A stretch of 64,000 nucleotides of DNA from Kocuria flava (GCF_001482365.1 NZ_CP013254.1:1922001-1986000); one strand, 5' to 3'; shown: positions 56,266-64,000, counted from the stretch's first letter. Notes: generated from the sequence alone by a model not told the origin. Numbers and translations: made by a program.

Positions 56266-57504
56266 ATGGCTGCTTCACGATCATCATCCGGCCGCCCCGG
56301 CGACCGGCGCGGCACCCCCGGCGGGCGTCCCGCGCAGGGCCGCGGCTCGGCCGGCAGGGCCGTGGGCGGCTCCGGCCGGGGCAAGGGCTCCGGCGCGGGC
56401 GGGGCCCGGGACCGGACCTCCGACCGCGGCGCCGCCGGCGGTTCGCGCGGTGCGGCCCAGGGCGGCCCCCGCGGTGGCGCCCAGGGCGGTTCCCGCGGTG
56501 GCGCCCAGGGCGGTTCGCGCGGTGCGGCCCAGGGCGGTCCCCGGACCGGCCCCGCGGCCGGAGGGCGCGCCGGCGCGAAGGGCGCCGCGCGCGGCGCCGG
56601 GCCGGAGCGCACCGGCCGCCAGGGCGGCCCGGCCCGCTCGGCCGGTCCTGGCGGCCCCCGGCCCTTCGCCGCCTCCGAGCGGGGGGCGCGCCGGATGCCG
56701 GCGGTCCCGCCCAAGGGCCCGCACCGCAAGCGGCGGCCCAAGAACCCGCCCGTGGACCGCCTGGACCAGCACGACCCCGCCGGCGTGCGCCTGCAGAAGC
56801 TCATGGCCCAGGCCGGCGTCGCCTCCCGGCGCGTGTGCGAGGAGATGATCGAGGCCGGCCGCGTGCAGGTCAACGGGGAGACCGTCACCGAGCTCGGTCT
56901 GCGCGTGGACCCCGCCACGGCGGAGATCCACGTGGACGGCATCCGCGTCCAGCTCGACGAGAACCTCGTCTACTACGCCTTCAACAAGCCCGAGGGCGTG
57001 CTCTCGACCATGGAGGACCCCGAGGGACGGCCGTGCGTCGCCGACTTCCTGGACCACCGCCGCAACGAGCGCGTCTTCCACGTCGGCCGCCTCGACGTGG
57101 AGACCGAGGGCCTGCTGCTGCTGACCAACGACGGCGAGCTCGCCAACCGCCTCACCCACCCCTCCTACGAGGTCCCCAAGACCTACCTCGTGCAGGTCCG
57201 CGGGCCCATGGACAAGGGCATCGGCGCCGCCATGAAGGCCGGCATCGAGCTCGAGGACGGCCCGGCGAGGGTCGACTCGTTCCGCCTCGTCGACTCGACC
57301 CCCGGCCACCTGCTCGTGGAGGTCGTCCTGCACTCCGGGCGCAACCGGATCGTGCGCCGGCTCTTCGACGCGGTGGGCCACCCCGTGGAGAAGCTGGTGC
57401 GCACCCAGGTCGGCCCGATCCGCATCGGCGACCAGCGCCAGGGCACCGTCCGCCGCCTGTCGAAGACCGAGGTCGGGCACCTGCTCGCCTCGGTCGGGAT
57501 GTGA
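56266..57504 (+). CDS. rluB: 23S rRNA pseudouridine synthase (RluB/RsuA family) with Gly/Arg-rich N-terminus
   Basis: This 412-residue enzyme of the RsuA/RluB/E/F family turns uridine to pseudouridine in rRNA. The core contains an S4 domain (about 165-215; VRLQKLMAQAGVASRRVCEEMI, and GRVQVNGETV) and the catalytic domain with Asp277 in HVGRLDVETEGLLLLTNDG and the LVEVVLHSGRNRIVRRLFDAVGHPVEKLVR segment. The first ~150 residues are low complexity, with repeats such as GGSRGAAQGGPRGGAQ, giving a basic disordered tail; many actinobacterial orthologs have such extensions but this one is strongly repetitive. The scpAB-rluB order is conserved. RluB is the likely form, but specificity was not proven. 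Confidence 0.92.
   Translation: MAASRSSSGRPGDRRGTPGGRPAQGRGSAGRAVGGSGRGKGSGAGGARDRTSDRGAAGGSRGAAQGGPRGGAQGGSRGGAQGGSRGAAQGGPRTGPAAGGRAGAKGAARGAGPERTGRQGGPARSAGPGGPRPFAASERGARRMPAVPPKGPHRKRRPKNPPVDRLDQHDPAGVRLQKLMAQAGVASRRVCEEMIEAGRVQVNGETVTELGLRVDPATAEIHVDGIRVQLDENLVYYAFNKPEGVLSTMEDPEGRPCVADFLDHRRNERVFHVGRLDVETEGLLLLTNDGELANRLTHPSYEVPKTYLVQVRGPMDKGIGAAMKAGIELEDGPARVDSFRLVDSTPGHLLVEVVLHSGRNRIVRRLFDAVGHPVEKLVRTQVGPIRIGDQRQGTVRRLSKTEVGHLLASVGM
56440..56560 (+). repeat. Short degenerate tandem repeats in rluB
   Basis: Units of 24-30 bases coding for GGARG-type motifs (CGCGGTG(C/G)GGCCCAGGGCGG-like) repeat about five times in the 5' part of rluB. Confidence 0.7.
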
Positions 57505-57513
57505 GGAACGGCG

Positions 57514-58647
57514 GTGGCAGCGCGCACCCCCGGGGCTGAGCCCGCGACGCCCCCCGCCGCGACCGAGGGCCCCGTCCTCGTGGTCGGCGCCGGGCTGCTC
57601 GGGGCGAGCATCGGCCTCGGGCTGCGCCACCTCGGGGTGGAGGTCTGGCTCCAGGACGCCTCCCCGACCGCCGAGGCCGTCGCCGAGGACATCGGCGCCG
57701 GCCGCTCCTGCCGCGCCGCGGCGGAGGACCGGGTCCCGGAGCCGGGCCTCGTCGTCGTCGCCGTCCCGCCCGACGTCGCCGCCGAGACGGTCGCCCGGGC
57801 GCTGGAGGAGCACCCCGCGGCCGTCGTCCTCGACGTCGCCTCCGTCAAGGAGGCCGTGCTCGAGGGCGTGCGCGCCCGCGGGGCCGACCTCACCCGCTAC
57901 GTGGGCACCCACCCGATGGCCGGGCGCGAGCGCTCCGGGCCGGTGGCCGCCCGCGGGGAGCTGTTCACGTCCATGCCGTGGGTCGTGTGCGACTCCGGCA
58001 GCTCCTCGCCCGCCGCGCTGGCGGCCGCCCGGCACCTGGCCGTGGACCTCGGGGCGACCGTGACGTTCATGGACGCCCGCGAGCACGACGCCACGGTCGC
58101 GCTGATCTCCCACCTGCCGCAGGTGATGTCCTCGCTGCTGGCCTCCCGGCTGCAGGAGACCCCGCTGCACCACCTGTCGCTGGCCGGGCAGGGGCTGCGG
58201 GACACCACCCGCATCGCCGCCTCCGACCCGGGGCTGTGGGTGCAGATCCTCGCCGCCAACGCCGGGCCCGTCGTGGCCGCCCTGCACGGGGTCCGGGAGG
58301 ACCTCGACCGCCTGATCGCCACGCTCGAGGCCCCCCGGGCCCCCGGCGCGCGCCTAGACATCGCCCAGCTGATGGCCGAGGGCAACGCCGGGCGGGCGCG
58401 GATCCCCGGCAAGCACGGCGGCGCGCCCCGGGCCTTCGAGACCGTCACGGTCCTCGTCGGCGACGTGCCCGGCCAGCTGGCCCGCCTGCTGGCCGAGATC
58501 GGGGAGATCGGCGTCAACCTCGAGGACCTGCGCCTCGAGCACTCCCCGGGACAGCCCGTGGGCCTCGCCGAGGTCTCGGTGCTGCCCCACCGCCGCAAGG
58601 AACTGATCGAGGCGCTCCAGGAGCGCGGATGGAAGGTCGTGCAGTGA
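57514..58647 (+). CDS. tyrA: Prephenate dehydrogenase
   Basis: TyrA oxidises prephenate to 4-hydroxyphenylpyruvate for tyrosine synthesis. The 377-residue protein has the NAD-binding motif VLVVGAGLLGASIGLGL (about 21-37), VLDVASVKEAVL, the active-site THPMAGRERSG (about 130-140), and LISHLPQVMSSLLA. A C-terminal ACT domain (about 308-365; VLVGDVPGQLARLLAEIGEIGVNLEDL) suggests amino-acid feedback. GTG 57514 has GAGGAAC upstream. Its stop overlaps cmk by 4 bases. Confidence 0.93.
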   Translation: MAARTPGAEPATPPAATEGPVLVVGAGLLGASIGLGLRHLGVEVWLQDASPTAEAVAEDIGAGRSCRAAAEDRVPEPGLVVVAVPPDVAAETVARALEEHPAAVVLDVASVKEAVLEGVRARGADLTRYVGTHPMAGRERSGPVAARGELFTSMPWVVCDSGSSSPAALAAARHLAVDLGATVTFMDAREHDATVALISHLPQVMSSLLASRLQETPLHHLSLAGQGLRDTTRIAASDPGLWVQILAANAGPVVAALHGVREDLDRLIATLEAPRAPGARLDIAQLMAEGNAGRARIPGKHGGAPRAFETVTVLVGDVPGQLARLLAEIGEIGVNLEDLRLEHSPGQPVGLAEVSVLPHRRKELIEALQERGWKVVQ

Positions 58648-59381
58648 ACACGGGTCCCACCGAAGCAGTCGTCGCGTTCCCCGGCGGGGCGCCCGCCGGG
58701 GCGGGGGAGGAGCCCCTGGTCGTCGCCATCGACGGCCCCTCGGGCTCCGGGAAGTCGAGCGTCGCCAAGGAGGTGGCCCGCCGCTTCGGCCTCGCCTACC
58801 TGGACACCGGGGCGATGTACCGCGCCCTGACCTGGTGGTGCCTCGAGCAGGGCGTGGACCTGACCGACGCCGCCGCCGTGGCCGGGGCCGCGGCCGCGCT
58901 GCCCCTCGAGCAGGGCACCGACCCCGACCGCGAGGTGGTGGTCGTCGGCGGCACCGACGTCGCCGCCGCGATCCGCGGCTCGCGCGTGACCGACGCCGTC
59001 AGCGCGGTCGCCACCCACCCCGCGGCCCGGGCCGTGCTCGTGGCCCGCCAGCAGCAGGTCGTCGCCGCCAGCGGCCGGCGGATCGTGGCCGAGGGCCGCG
59101 ACATCACCACGGTCGTGGCCCCCGACGCCGACGCCCGGATCCTGCTCACCGCGGACGAGCGGGCCCGGATGGCCCGCCGCGGCCTGCAGCTGGGCGGGGA
59201 GCAGGACGCCGAGCGCCTGCACCGCCAGGTCGTGGGCCGCGACGCCAAGGACGCCACGGTCGTCGACTTCACCCGCGCCGCGGACGGCGTCGTGACCGTC
59301 GACTCCTCCGAGCTGACGGTCGAGCAGACCGTCCAGGCCGTGATCGACGTCGTCGTCCGCGCCGCCGGGCGCCCCGCCTAG
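58644..59381 (+). CDS. cmk: Cytidylate kinase
   Basis: Cmk phosphorylates CMP and dCMP with ATP. The 245-residue protein has an N-terminal ~24-residue extension, the P-loop AIDGPSGSGKSSVAK (about 29-43), LDTGAMYRALTWW, the RIVAEGRDITTVVAPDADARILLTAD segment and the C-terminal RRGLQLGGEQDAERLHRQVVGRD lid region. GTG 58644 overlaps tyrA (GTGA) and has GGAAGG upstream. Its TAG stop codon is also the start of the presumed der -10 box. Confidence 0.94.
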   Translation: MNTGPTEAVVAFPGGAPAGAGEEPLVVAIDGPSGSGKSSVAKEVARRFGLAYLDTGAMYRALTWWCLEQGVDLTDAAAVAGAAAALPLEQGTDPDREVVVVGGTDVAAAIRGSRVTDAVSAVATHPAARAVLVARQQQVVAASGRRIVAEGRDITTVVAPDADARILLTADERARMARRGLQLGGEQDAERLHRQVVGRDAKDATVVDFTRAADGVVTVDSSELTVEQTVQAVIDVVVRAAGRPA

Positions 59382-59384
59382 ACT
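59379..59384 (+). promoter_or_regulatory. Putative -10 box of der, overlapping the cmk stop codon
   Basis: TAGACT includes the cmk TAG stop. Transcription would start near 59391, giving a ~62-base leader before der. Confidence 0.45.
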
Positions 59385-59453
59385 GGCGCCGGGGACCGCC
59401 CCGCTCCGCCACCCGCACCCGAACCGGCCGTACCGGCCCAGCGAAGGACAGCC

Positions 59454-60998
59454 ATGACCGGCACCCCCGAGACCCCCGAGCACGCCCACGACGACGAGAC
59501 CTACGGGCCCGCGACCGACGACGTCGCCGAGCGGCTCGCGGCCCTCGACGACGACGAGGCCGAGCAGCGGGCCCGCGTGCTGCGCGCCGGGCTGGAGGAC
59601 TACGAGCTCGACGACGAGGACGCCGCCCTGCTCGAGGACTGGAGCGGGGCGGAGGAGGAGGCCCCGGCCCGACGGCCCGCGCCGGTGCTGGCCGTCGTGG
59701 GCCGGCCCAACGTCGGCAAGTCCACCCTGGTCAACCGCATCCTCGGCCGCCGCGAGGCGGTCGTGGAGGACGTCCCCGGGGTGACCCGCGACCGCGTCTC
59801 CTACCGGGCCACCTGGAACGGGCGCAACTTCACCCTCGTGGACACCGGCGGGTGGGAGTACGACGCCAAGGGCATCAACGCCCGCGTCGCCGAGCAGGCC
59901 GAGCTCGCCGTGGAGCGCGCCGACGCCGTGCTGCTGGTCCTCGACACCACCGTGGGGGTCACCGCCGCCGACGAGGCCATCGTGAAGATGCTCCGCCGGG
60001 TGAAGAAGCCGGTCGTGCTCGTGGCCAACAAGGTCGACTCCCCGGCCCTCGAGGTCGAGGCCACCTACCTGTGGTCCCTCGGCATGGGCGAGCCCCACCC
60101 CGTCTCCGCGCTGCACGGGCGCGGCGCCGCCGACGCCCTGGACGCGGCCGTGGCCGCCCTGCCCGAGTTCTCCGCCGTGGGCGGGACCGAGATCACGGGC
60201 GGGCCCCGCCGCGTGGCGCTCATCGGCCGGCCCAACGTGGGCAAGTCCTCGCTGCTGAACCGGCTCGCCGGCACGGAGCGCGTCGTCGTCGACCCCCTGG
60301 CCGGCACGACCCGCGACCCCGTCGACGAGATCGTCGAGCTGGGCGGGAAGCCGTGGCGGTTCATCGACACCGCCGGCATCCGCCGCCGCGTGCACATGCA
60401 GCAGGGCGCCGACTTCTACGCCTCCCTGCGCACCCAGGCCGCGCTCGAGCGCGCCGAGGTCGCGGTGGTGCTGCTGGCCGCCGACGAGGTGCTCTCCGAG
60501 CAGGACGTGCGGATCCTGCAGATGGCCGTGGACTCCGGGCGCGCGCTCGTGCTCGCGTTCAACAAGTGGGACCTCGTGGACGAGGACCGCCGCTACTACC
60601 TCGAGAAGGAGATCGACCGCGACCTCGCCCACGTGGCGTGGGCCCCGCGCGTGAACGTCTCCGCGCGCACCGGCTGGCACAAGGACAAGCTGGTGCCCGC
60701 CCTCGAGACGGCGCTCGAGTCGTGGGACACCCGCATCCCCACCGGCCGGCTCAACGCGTTCCTCGGCGAGATCGTCGCCGCCCACCCGCACCCGGTGCGC
60801 GGCGGCAAGCAGCCCCGCATCCTCTTCGGCACCCAGGCCTCCTCCCGGCCCCCCAAGTTCGTGCTGTTCACCAGCGGGTTCCTCGAGCCGGGCTACCGGC
60901 GCTTCATCACCCGCCGGCTGCGCGAGACCTTCGGCTTCCGGGGCACCCCGATCGAGGTCTCGATGCGGGTGCGCGAGAAGCGGGCGCGCCGGCGCTGA
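59454..60998 (+). CDS. der: Ribosome biogenesis GTPase Der (EngA)
   Basis: Der is a double-GTPase needed for 50S assembly. The 514-residue protein starts with an acidic ~75-residue extension (DDEAEQRARVL, YELDDEDAALLEDW), usual in actinobacteria. Then comes the first G domain (VVGRPNVGKSTLVNRILG at about 81; NKVD), and the second G domain (LIGRPNVGKSSLLNRLAG at about 255; NKWDLVDEDRR). A C-terminal KH-like domain carries PKFVLFTSGFLEPGYRRFI and RLRETFGFRGTPIEVSMR. The ATG lies in a GAAGGACAGCC context. Confidence 0.96.
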   Translation: MTGTPETPEHAHDDETYGPATDDVAERLAALDDDEAEQRARVLRAGLEDYELDDEDAALLEDWSGAEEEAPARRPAPVLAVVGRPNVGKSTLVNRILGRREAVVEDVPGVTRDRVSYRATWNGRNFTLVDTGGWEYDAKGINARVAEQAELAVERADAVLLVLDTTVGVTAADEAIVKMLRRVKKPVVLVANKVDSPALEVEATYLWSLGMGEPHPVSALHGRGAADALDAAVAALPEFSAVGGTEITGGPRRVALIGRPNVGKSSLLNRLAGTERVVVDPLAGTTRDPVDEIVELGGKPWRFIDTAGIRRRVHMQQGADFYASLRTQAALERAEVAVVLLAADEVLSEQDVRILQMAVDSGRALVLAFNKWDLVDEDRRYYLEKEIDRDLAHVAWAPRVNVSARTGWHKDKLVPALETALESWDTRIPTGRLNAFLGEIVAAHPHPVRGGKQPRILFGTQASSRPPKFVLFTSGFLEPGYRRFITRRLRETFGFRGTPIEVSMRVREKRARRR

Positions 60999-61081
60999 CC
61001 CGCCCGGGCGCCGAGATGAATTCCGCCCGGGGTTGCTGTATGGTGTTGCGAGTGCTCAGGGCGGGAACGCACTGAGGAATT

Positions 61082-61155
<74 letters not shown>

Positions 61156-61162
61156 CGAATTC

Positions 61163-61204
61163 GAGGCCGGTGGACCGCGGGAACGCGGACCACCGGCCTC
61201 TTCC
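61163..61204 (+). terminator. Terminator of tRNA-Pro
   Basis: A 17-bp stem with one mismatch (61163-61179 against 61184-61200, 4-base loop) is followed by TTCCC. It lies between the tRNA and the convergent sugar kinase gene. Confidence 0.82.
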
Positions 61205-61249
61205 CGTGCCCGGGCCCCGGCACGGTCCCCGGGCGAGGGGCCGGGACCC

Positions 61250-62164
61250 TCAGCCGCGCGGGGCCTGCCGCCGCACGAGCTCGGGGGACAGCCCCGGGCG
61301 CCCGCCCGCCGTGCCGGCGACCTGCGCGGAGGCGACCGCCGCCCACCGGGCGGCGGTGCCGGGCTCCTCGCCGTGCAGCAGCCCGACCGCCAGCGCCGCG
61401 ACGAACGCGTCGCCCCCGCCCGTGGGGTCCACCGGGTCCGGCTCGAGGTGGGGGAGGACCACGTGCCCGCCGGGCCAGGCCACGACGTCCGCGCCCTCGG
61501 GGCTCGCCAGGGCGACGACGCGCGGGCCCCGCCCCAGCAGCTCCCGCGCCGCCCGGACCGTCCCGGCCGTGTCCCCGGGGGCCCGGCCGGTCAGCGCCGC
61601 GGTCTCGGCGGTGTCCGCGCGGACCGCGTCGGCGCGGTCCAGGACCAGCTCCCGGACCCGCTCGTCGTCCGGGGCGCCGTCGGCGACGACCAGCGACCCG
61701 GGGGCGACGGCGCGCAGCGCCTCGGCCACGGACGGGCCGGGCTGCTGGAGCTGCAGGAGCACGGCGTCGGCGCCGCCGAGGAGCGCGGCGGCCGCCCGCA
61801 CGTCGTCCGGGCGCAGCAGGACCTCCTCCGGGACGTCCTCGAGCAGCCGGCGGACCCCCGGCGGGCCGACCACGTCGACCAGCAGCGCGGTGGCCGCCCC
61901 GTCCCGGCGGACCACGCCGGTCACGTCGATGCCGTCGGCGGCCGCCGCGGCCAGGGCGTCCGCGCCCGCGGCGTCGGCGCCCACGACGGCCACCAGCGCG
62001 GCCCGCGCCCCGAGCTGGCGGCAGCCCACGGCCTGGTTGGCGCCCTTGCCCCCGAGCAGCTCCCGGCGCCGGCGCACCGGCGCGGCCCCGCCCTCCGGGG
62101 GGACCCCGTCCACCTCCAGGACCAGGTCCCGCCCGACCTGCCCGACCACCACGATCCCGCCCAT
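61250..62164 (-). CDS. PfkB-family carbohydrate kinase (ribokinase-like)
   Basis: This 304-residue sugar kinase has the two PfkB signatures: GGKGANQAVGCRQLGA (about 38-53) and DPTGGGDAFVAALAVGL (about 243-259) with the catalytic Asp in GGGD. The usual sequence there is GAGD; the Ala to Gly change in the anion hole is uncommon but conservative. Domain order and length fit ribokinase, but other sugars are possible. ATG 62164 follows AGGAGG five bases upstream on the minus strand. It stands alone, with no transporter or regulator beside it. Confidence 0.88.
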   Translation of the reverse strand: MGGIVVVGQVGRDLVLEVDGVPPEGGAAPVRRRRELLGGKGANQAVGCRQLGARAALVAVVGADAAGADALAAAAADGIDVTGVVRRDGAATALLVDVVGPPGVRRLLEDVPEEVLLRPDDVRAAAALLGGADAVLLQLQQPGPSVAEALRAVAPGSLVVADGAPDDERVRELVLDRADAVRADTAETAALTGRAPGDTAGTVRAARELLGRGPRVVALASPEGADVVAWPGGHVVLPHLEPDPVDPTGGGDAFVAALAVGLLHGEEPGTAARWAAVASAQVAGTAGGRPGLSPELVRRQAPRG

Positions 62165-62277
62165 GCCGTCCTCCTGCTCCGTGCCGTCCCGTCGCTGCCC
62201 GGGGCGCCGCCCGCTGCCGGGACGGCCCCCGGGGCGAGCCTAGGCGAGCCGCCCGCCGCACGCCGGGCGCCGGTGCG

Positions 62278-62283
62278 TAGGAT
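62278..62283 (+). promoter_or_regulatory. Putative -10 box of the deaminase gene
   Basis: TAGGAT lies 50 bases before the GTG at 62333; the leader contains AGGAGGAG (62319-62326). Confidence 0.5.
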
Positions 62284-62332
62284 GCGGGGAGCGCGCCCGC
62301 CCGGGCGCGCCGGAGCGCAGGAGGAGAAGACG

Positions 62333-63343
62333 GTGGCGGACGCGCGGAAGGACCTGGACGCCCTGCCCAAGGCGGAGCTGCACCTGCACGTCGAGGGCAC
62401 CCTGGAGCCGGAGCTCGCGTTCGAGCTGGCCGAGCGCAACGGGGTGGACCTCCCGTACGCCTCGGTCGAGGAGCTGAGACGGCAGTACGACTTCGAGGAC
62501 CTCTCCTCCTTCCTGGAGCTCTACTACGCGACCACGGCCGTCCTGCGCGGGTCCGCCGACTTCGAGGCCCTCACGAGCGCCTACCTCGACCGCGCCGCCG
62601 CGCAGGGGCTGCGCCACGTCGACCTGTTCTTCGACCCCCAGGCCCACACCGTCCGGGGCGTGCCGCTGACGGCGGTCGTGGAGGGCGTCCGCGCCGGCCT
62701 GGACGCGGCCCGGGAGGAGCGGGGGATCACGAGCACCCTGATCATGTGCTTCCTGCGCGACCGGCCCGTGGCCGAGGCCCTCGAGCTGGTCGACGCCGCG
62801 GTGGCGCAGCCGGGCCTGGTCGACGGCGTCGGCCTGGACTCCGCCGAGGTGGGCCACCCGCCGGGGCTGTTCGAGGAGGTCTTCGCCCGGGCCCGGGCCG
62901 CGGGGCTGCACGTCGTCGCCCACGCCGGGGAGGAGGCCGGTCCCGAGTACGTCCGGGAGGCCCTCGACGTGCTGGGCGTCGAGCGGGTGGACCACGGCAT
63001 CCAGTGCCTGCGCGACCCCGCCCTCGTCGAGCGGCTCGTGCGGGAGCGGATGCCGCTGACCGTCTGCCCGTTCTCGAACGTGCGCCTGCGGGTGGTCGGC
63101 GAGCTCGCCGACCACCCGGTGCTGCGGATGCTCGAGGCGGGGCTCGTGGTCACCGTCAACTCCGACGACCCGGCGTACTTCGGCGGCTACGTGGGGGACA
63201 ACTTCCGGGGCCTGCGGGAGGCGCTGGGGCTGACCGACGCCCAGGCCGAGACCCTGGCCCGCCACGCCGTCGACGCCTCGTTCGCCGGTCCCGGCCGCCG
63301 CCGGGAGCTGCACGCCGAGATCAACGCGTGGGCCGCCGGCTGA
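62333..63343 (+). CDS. Adenosine/adenine deaminase (adenine type more likely)
   Basis: This 336-residue zinc amidohydrolase deaminates adenosine to inosine or adenine to hypoxanthine. It has the metal motif KAELHLHVEGTLEPE (about 14-28), VVAHAGEEAGPEYV (about 196-209; His and catalytic Glu), VDHGIQC, and the Asp pair in VNSDDPAYFGGYVGDNF (about 275-291). The NSDDPAYFGGYV form occurs in enzymes such as P. aeruginosa PA0148 that were shown to be adenine deaminases, whereas typical Add proteins read T-D-D-P with a different follow-on. The purine salvage role fits with apt. GTG 62333 is supported by AGGAGG. Confidence 0.88.
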   Translation: MADARKDLDALPKAELHLHVEGTLEPELAFELAERNGVDLPYASVEELRRQYDFEDLSSFLELYYATTAVLRGSADFEALTSAYLDRAAAQGLRHVDLFFDPQAHTVRGVPLTAVVEGVRAGLDAAREERGITSTLIMCFLRDRPVAEALELVDAAVAQPGLVDGVGLDSAEVGHPPGLFEEVFARARAAGLHVVAHAGEEAGPEYVREALDVLGVERVDHGIQCLRDPALVERLVRERMPLTVCPFSNVRLRVVGELADHPVLRMLEAGLVVTVNSDDPAYFGGYVGDNFRGLREALGLTDAQAETLARHAVDASFAGPGRRRELHAEINAWAAG

Positions 63344-63381
63344 GCCCCGCGGCGCGCCCCGGACGCCGGGGCGCCGTGTGC

Positions 63382-63387
63382 CATAAT
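63382..63387 (+). promoter_or_regulatory. Putative -10 box of gcvH
   Basis: CATAAT lies 36 bases before the gcvH ATG; AGGAG sits 8 bases before the start codon. No glycine riboswitch fits in the short leader. Confidence 0.55.
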
Positions 63388-63422
63388 CGAGCCGACCGCA
63401 CCCGACGGACCAGGAGTGACCC

Positions 63423-63809
63423 ATGAGCACCGTTCCCGCCGACCTGTCCTACACGGCCGAGCACGAGTGGATCGCCGCGCCCGACGCCGAGGGCGCGGTG
63501 CGGATCGGCATCACCGACCACGCGCAGAGCGAGCTGGGCGACGTCGTCTTCGTCCAGCTGCCCGAGGTCGGCGAGGCCGTCGAGGCGGGTGCGGCCGTCG
63601 GGGAGATCGAGTCCACGAAGTCGGTCAGCGACATCTTCGCCCCCGTCGCCGGCGAGGTCGTGGCCGTCAACGAGCGGCTGCAGGACGAGCCCGGCGTCGT
63701 CAACTCCTCGCCCTACGGGGACGGCTGGCTCTTCGCGGTCCGCCCCTCCGCCGAGGACCACCGGGCCGGGCTGCTGGACGCCGAGGGCTACACCGCCCAG
63801 ATCGGCTGA
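63423..63809 (+). CDS. gcvH: Glycine cleavage system H protein
   Basis: GcvH carries the aminomethyl group on a lipoyl arm between the P, T and L proteins of the glycine cleavage system. The 128-residue protein has the conserved start YTAEHEWI, the VRIGITDHAQSELGDVVFVQLPEVG segment and the lipoylated lysine Lys66 in IESTKSVSDIFAPVAGEV, with VNSSPYGDGWLF near the end. No gcvP or gcvT is nearby. In M. tuberculosis gcvH is followed by the FHA protein GarA, which may explain the gene that begins at 63980. Confidence 0.96.
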   Translation: MSTVPADLSYTAEHEWIAAPDAEGAVRIGITDHAQSELGDVVFVQLPEVGEAVEAGAAVGEIESTKSVSDIFAPVAGEVVAVNERLQDEPGVVNSSPYGDGWLFAVRPSAEDHRAGLLDAEGYTAQIG

Positions 63810-63862
63810 CCCGGCCCTCCCCGGCAGCGGCCCCCGCGCCGCGCCCCGTCGCACCCACCCGG

Positions 63863-63868
63863 TACACT
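63863..63868 (+). promoter_or_regulatory. Putative -10 box of the gene at the window end
   Basis: TACACT lies 111 bases before the ATG at 63980. The leader would contain a 9-bp hairpin (63878-63886 against 63894-63902) and a smaller one behind it. Confidence 0.45.
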
Positions 63869-63979
63869 GAGCACCATCCGGGCGGCTCCGGCCGCCGCCC
63901 GGGACACCGCCGGGAAGGCGGTTGTGCGGCCGGGGTCCGGCACGGACCAGTCGTCCACCACCACGAGTCGAGGGAACAG

Positions 63980-64000
63980 ATGTCCACACAGCGCCACGGC
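63980..64000 (+). CDS. Start of a truncated gene (possibly FHA-domain protein)
   Basis: Only seven codons (M-S-T-Q-R-H-G) are in the window. The ATG is preceded by GAGGGA and by a -10-like box, so it looks like a genuine start. By synteny with M. tuberculosis gcvH-garA it could be an FHA-domain protein; the sequence itself cannot show this. Confidence 0.45.

Noticed and set aside
63344..63422. Glycine riboswitch before gcvH
   Set aside because: The 79-base gap holds a -10 box and a ~29-base leader, too short for the aptamer.

Overview
The window is a chromosomal segment of a very GC-rich actinobacterium of the family Micrococcaceae. The 16S rRNA gene reads as Kocuria-like: the V1-V3 stretches match what I remember of Kocuria 16S, but no database was searched. 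Gene order strongly supports an actinobacterial core chromosome, because it follows the Mycobacterium tuberculosis order pheT / argCJBDFR-GH / mpg / tyrS / TPR-HAD-(small ORF)-tlyA-nadK-recN / pyrG-nudix-xerD / parA-scpA-scpB-rluB-cmk-der / gcvH. I saw no transposase, prophage, plasmid or CRISPR genes.

Layout. (1) 1-4.1 kb: 3' end of pheT, a small two-pass membrane protein, then an M1 metallopeptidase and a quinone oxidoreductase on the minus strand. (2) 4.4-17.5 kb: arginine biosynthesis. argCJBDFR form a tightly overlapping operon behind a leaderless promoter that carries a pair of ARG-box-like elements. The cluster is interrupted by an ankyrin protein, an acyl-CoA ligase and a catalase (10.4-14.4 kb). 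argG then has its own ARG-box pair, and argH follows. (3) 17.5-22.5 kb: 3-methyladenine glycosylase, adenine phosphoribosyltransferase, a HelD-type RNA-polymerase-associated ATPase and tyrosyl-tRNA synthetase. (4) 22.5-28.7 kb: a complete rrn operon (16S-23S-5S) with a consensus promoter, boxA-like elements, long-range processing stems and no spacer tRNA. (5) 29-31 kb: a GyrI-like domain protein and a cation symporter. (6) 31-41.7 kb: a TPR protein with a highly repetitive Arg/Gly/Asp-rich N-terminus, HAD phosphatase, a small conserved ORF, tlyA, nadK, recN, pyrG, a NUDIX hydrolase and xerD. (7) 41.8-53.6 kb: accessory block with a secreted LGFP/M15 peptidoglycan peptidase, the methylcitrate cycle (gntR-prpD-prpB-prpC, with prpE divergent), and a DcuS/DcuR-like two-component system divergent from a C4-dicarboxylate transporter. 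(8) 53.8-61 kb: parA, scpA, scpB, rluB, tyrA, cmk and der. (9) 61-64 kb: tRNA-Pro(GGG), a PfkB sugar kinase, an adenosine/adenine deaminase, gcvH and the first codons of another gene.

How the parts work together. ArgR is the last gene of the argC operon, and its presumed sites lie at both argC and argG, so the broken cluster can still be co-regulated. The GntR regulator sits between prpDBC and prpE, and two identical palindromes lie in the shared intergenic region. The sensor kinase/response regulator probably controls the adjacent C4-dicarboxylate transporter. ParA-ScpA-ScpB is a chromosome organisation module fused by overlaps to translation and nucleotide genes. Many genes overlap by GTGA/ATGA, and several start directly at a presumed transcription start (leaderless). 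Transcription units are closed by long, near-perfect GC hairpins without U-tracts.

No clearly new multi-gene system was found. The most unusual items are the repetitive TPR protein, the N-terminal extensions of RluB and XerD, the mirrored GntR sites, and the catalase/ankyrin insertion in the arginine cluster. All database comparisons are from memory.
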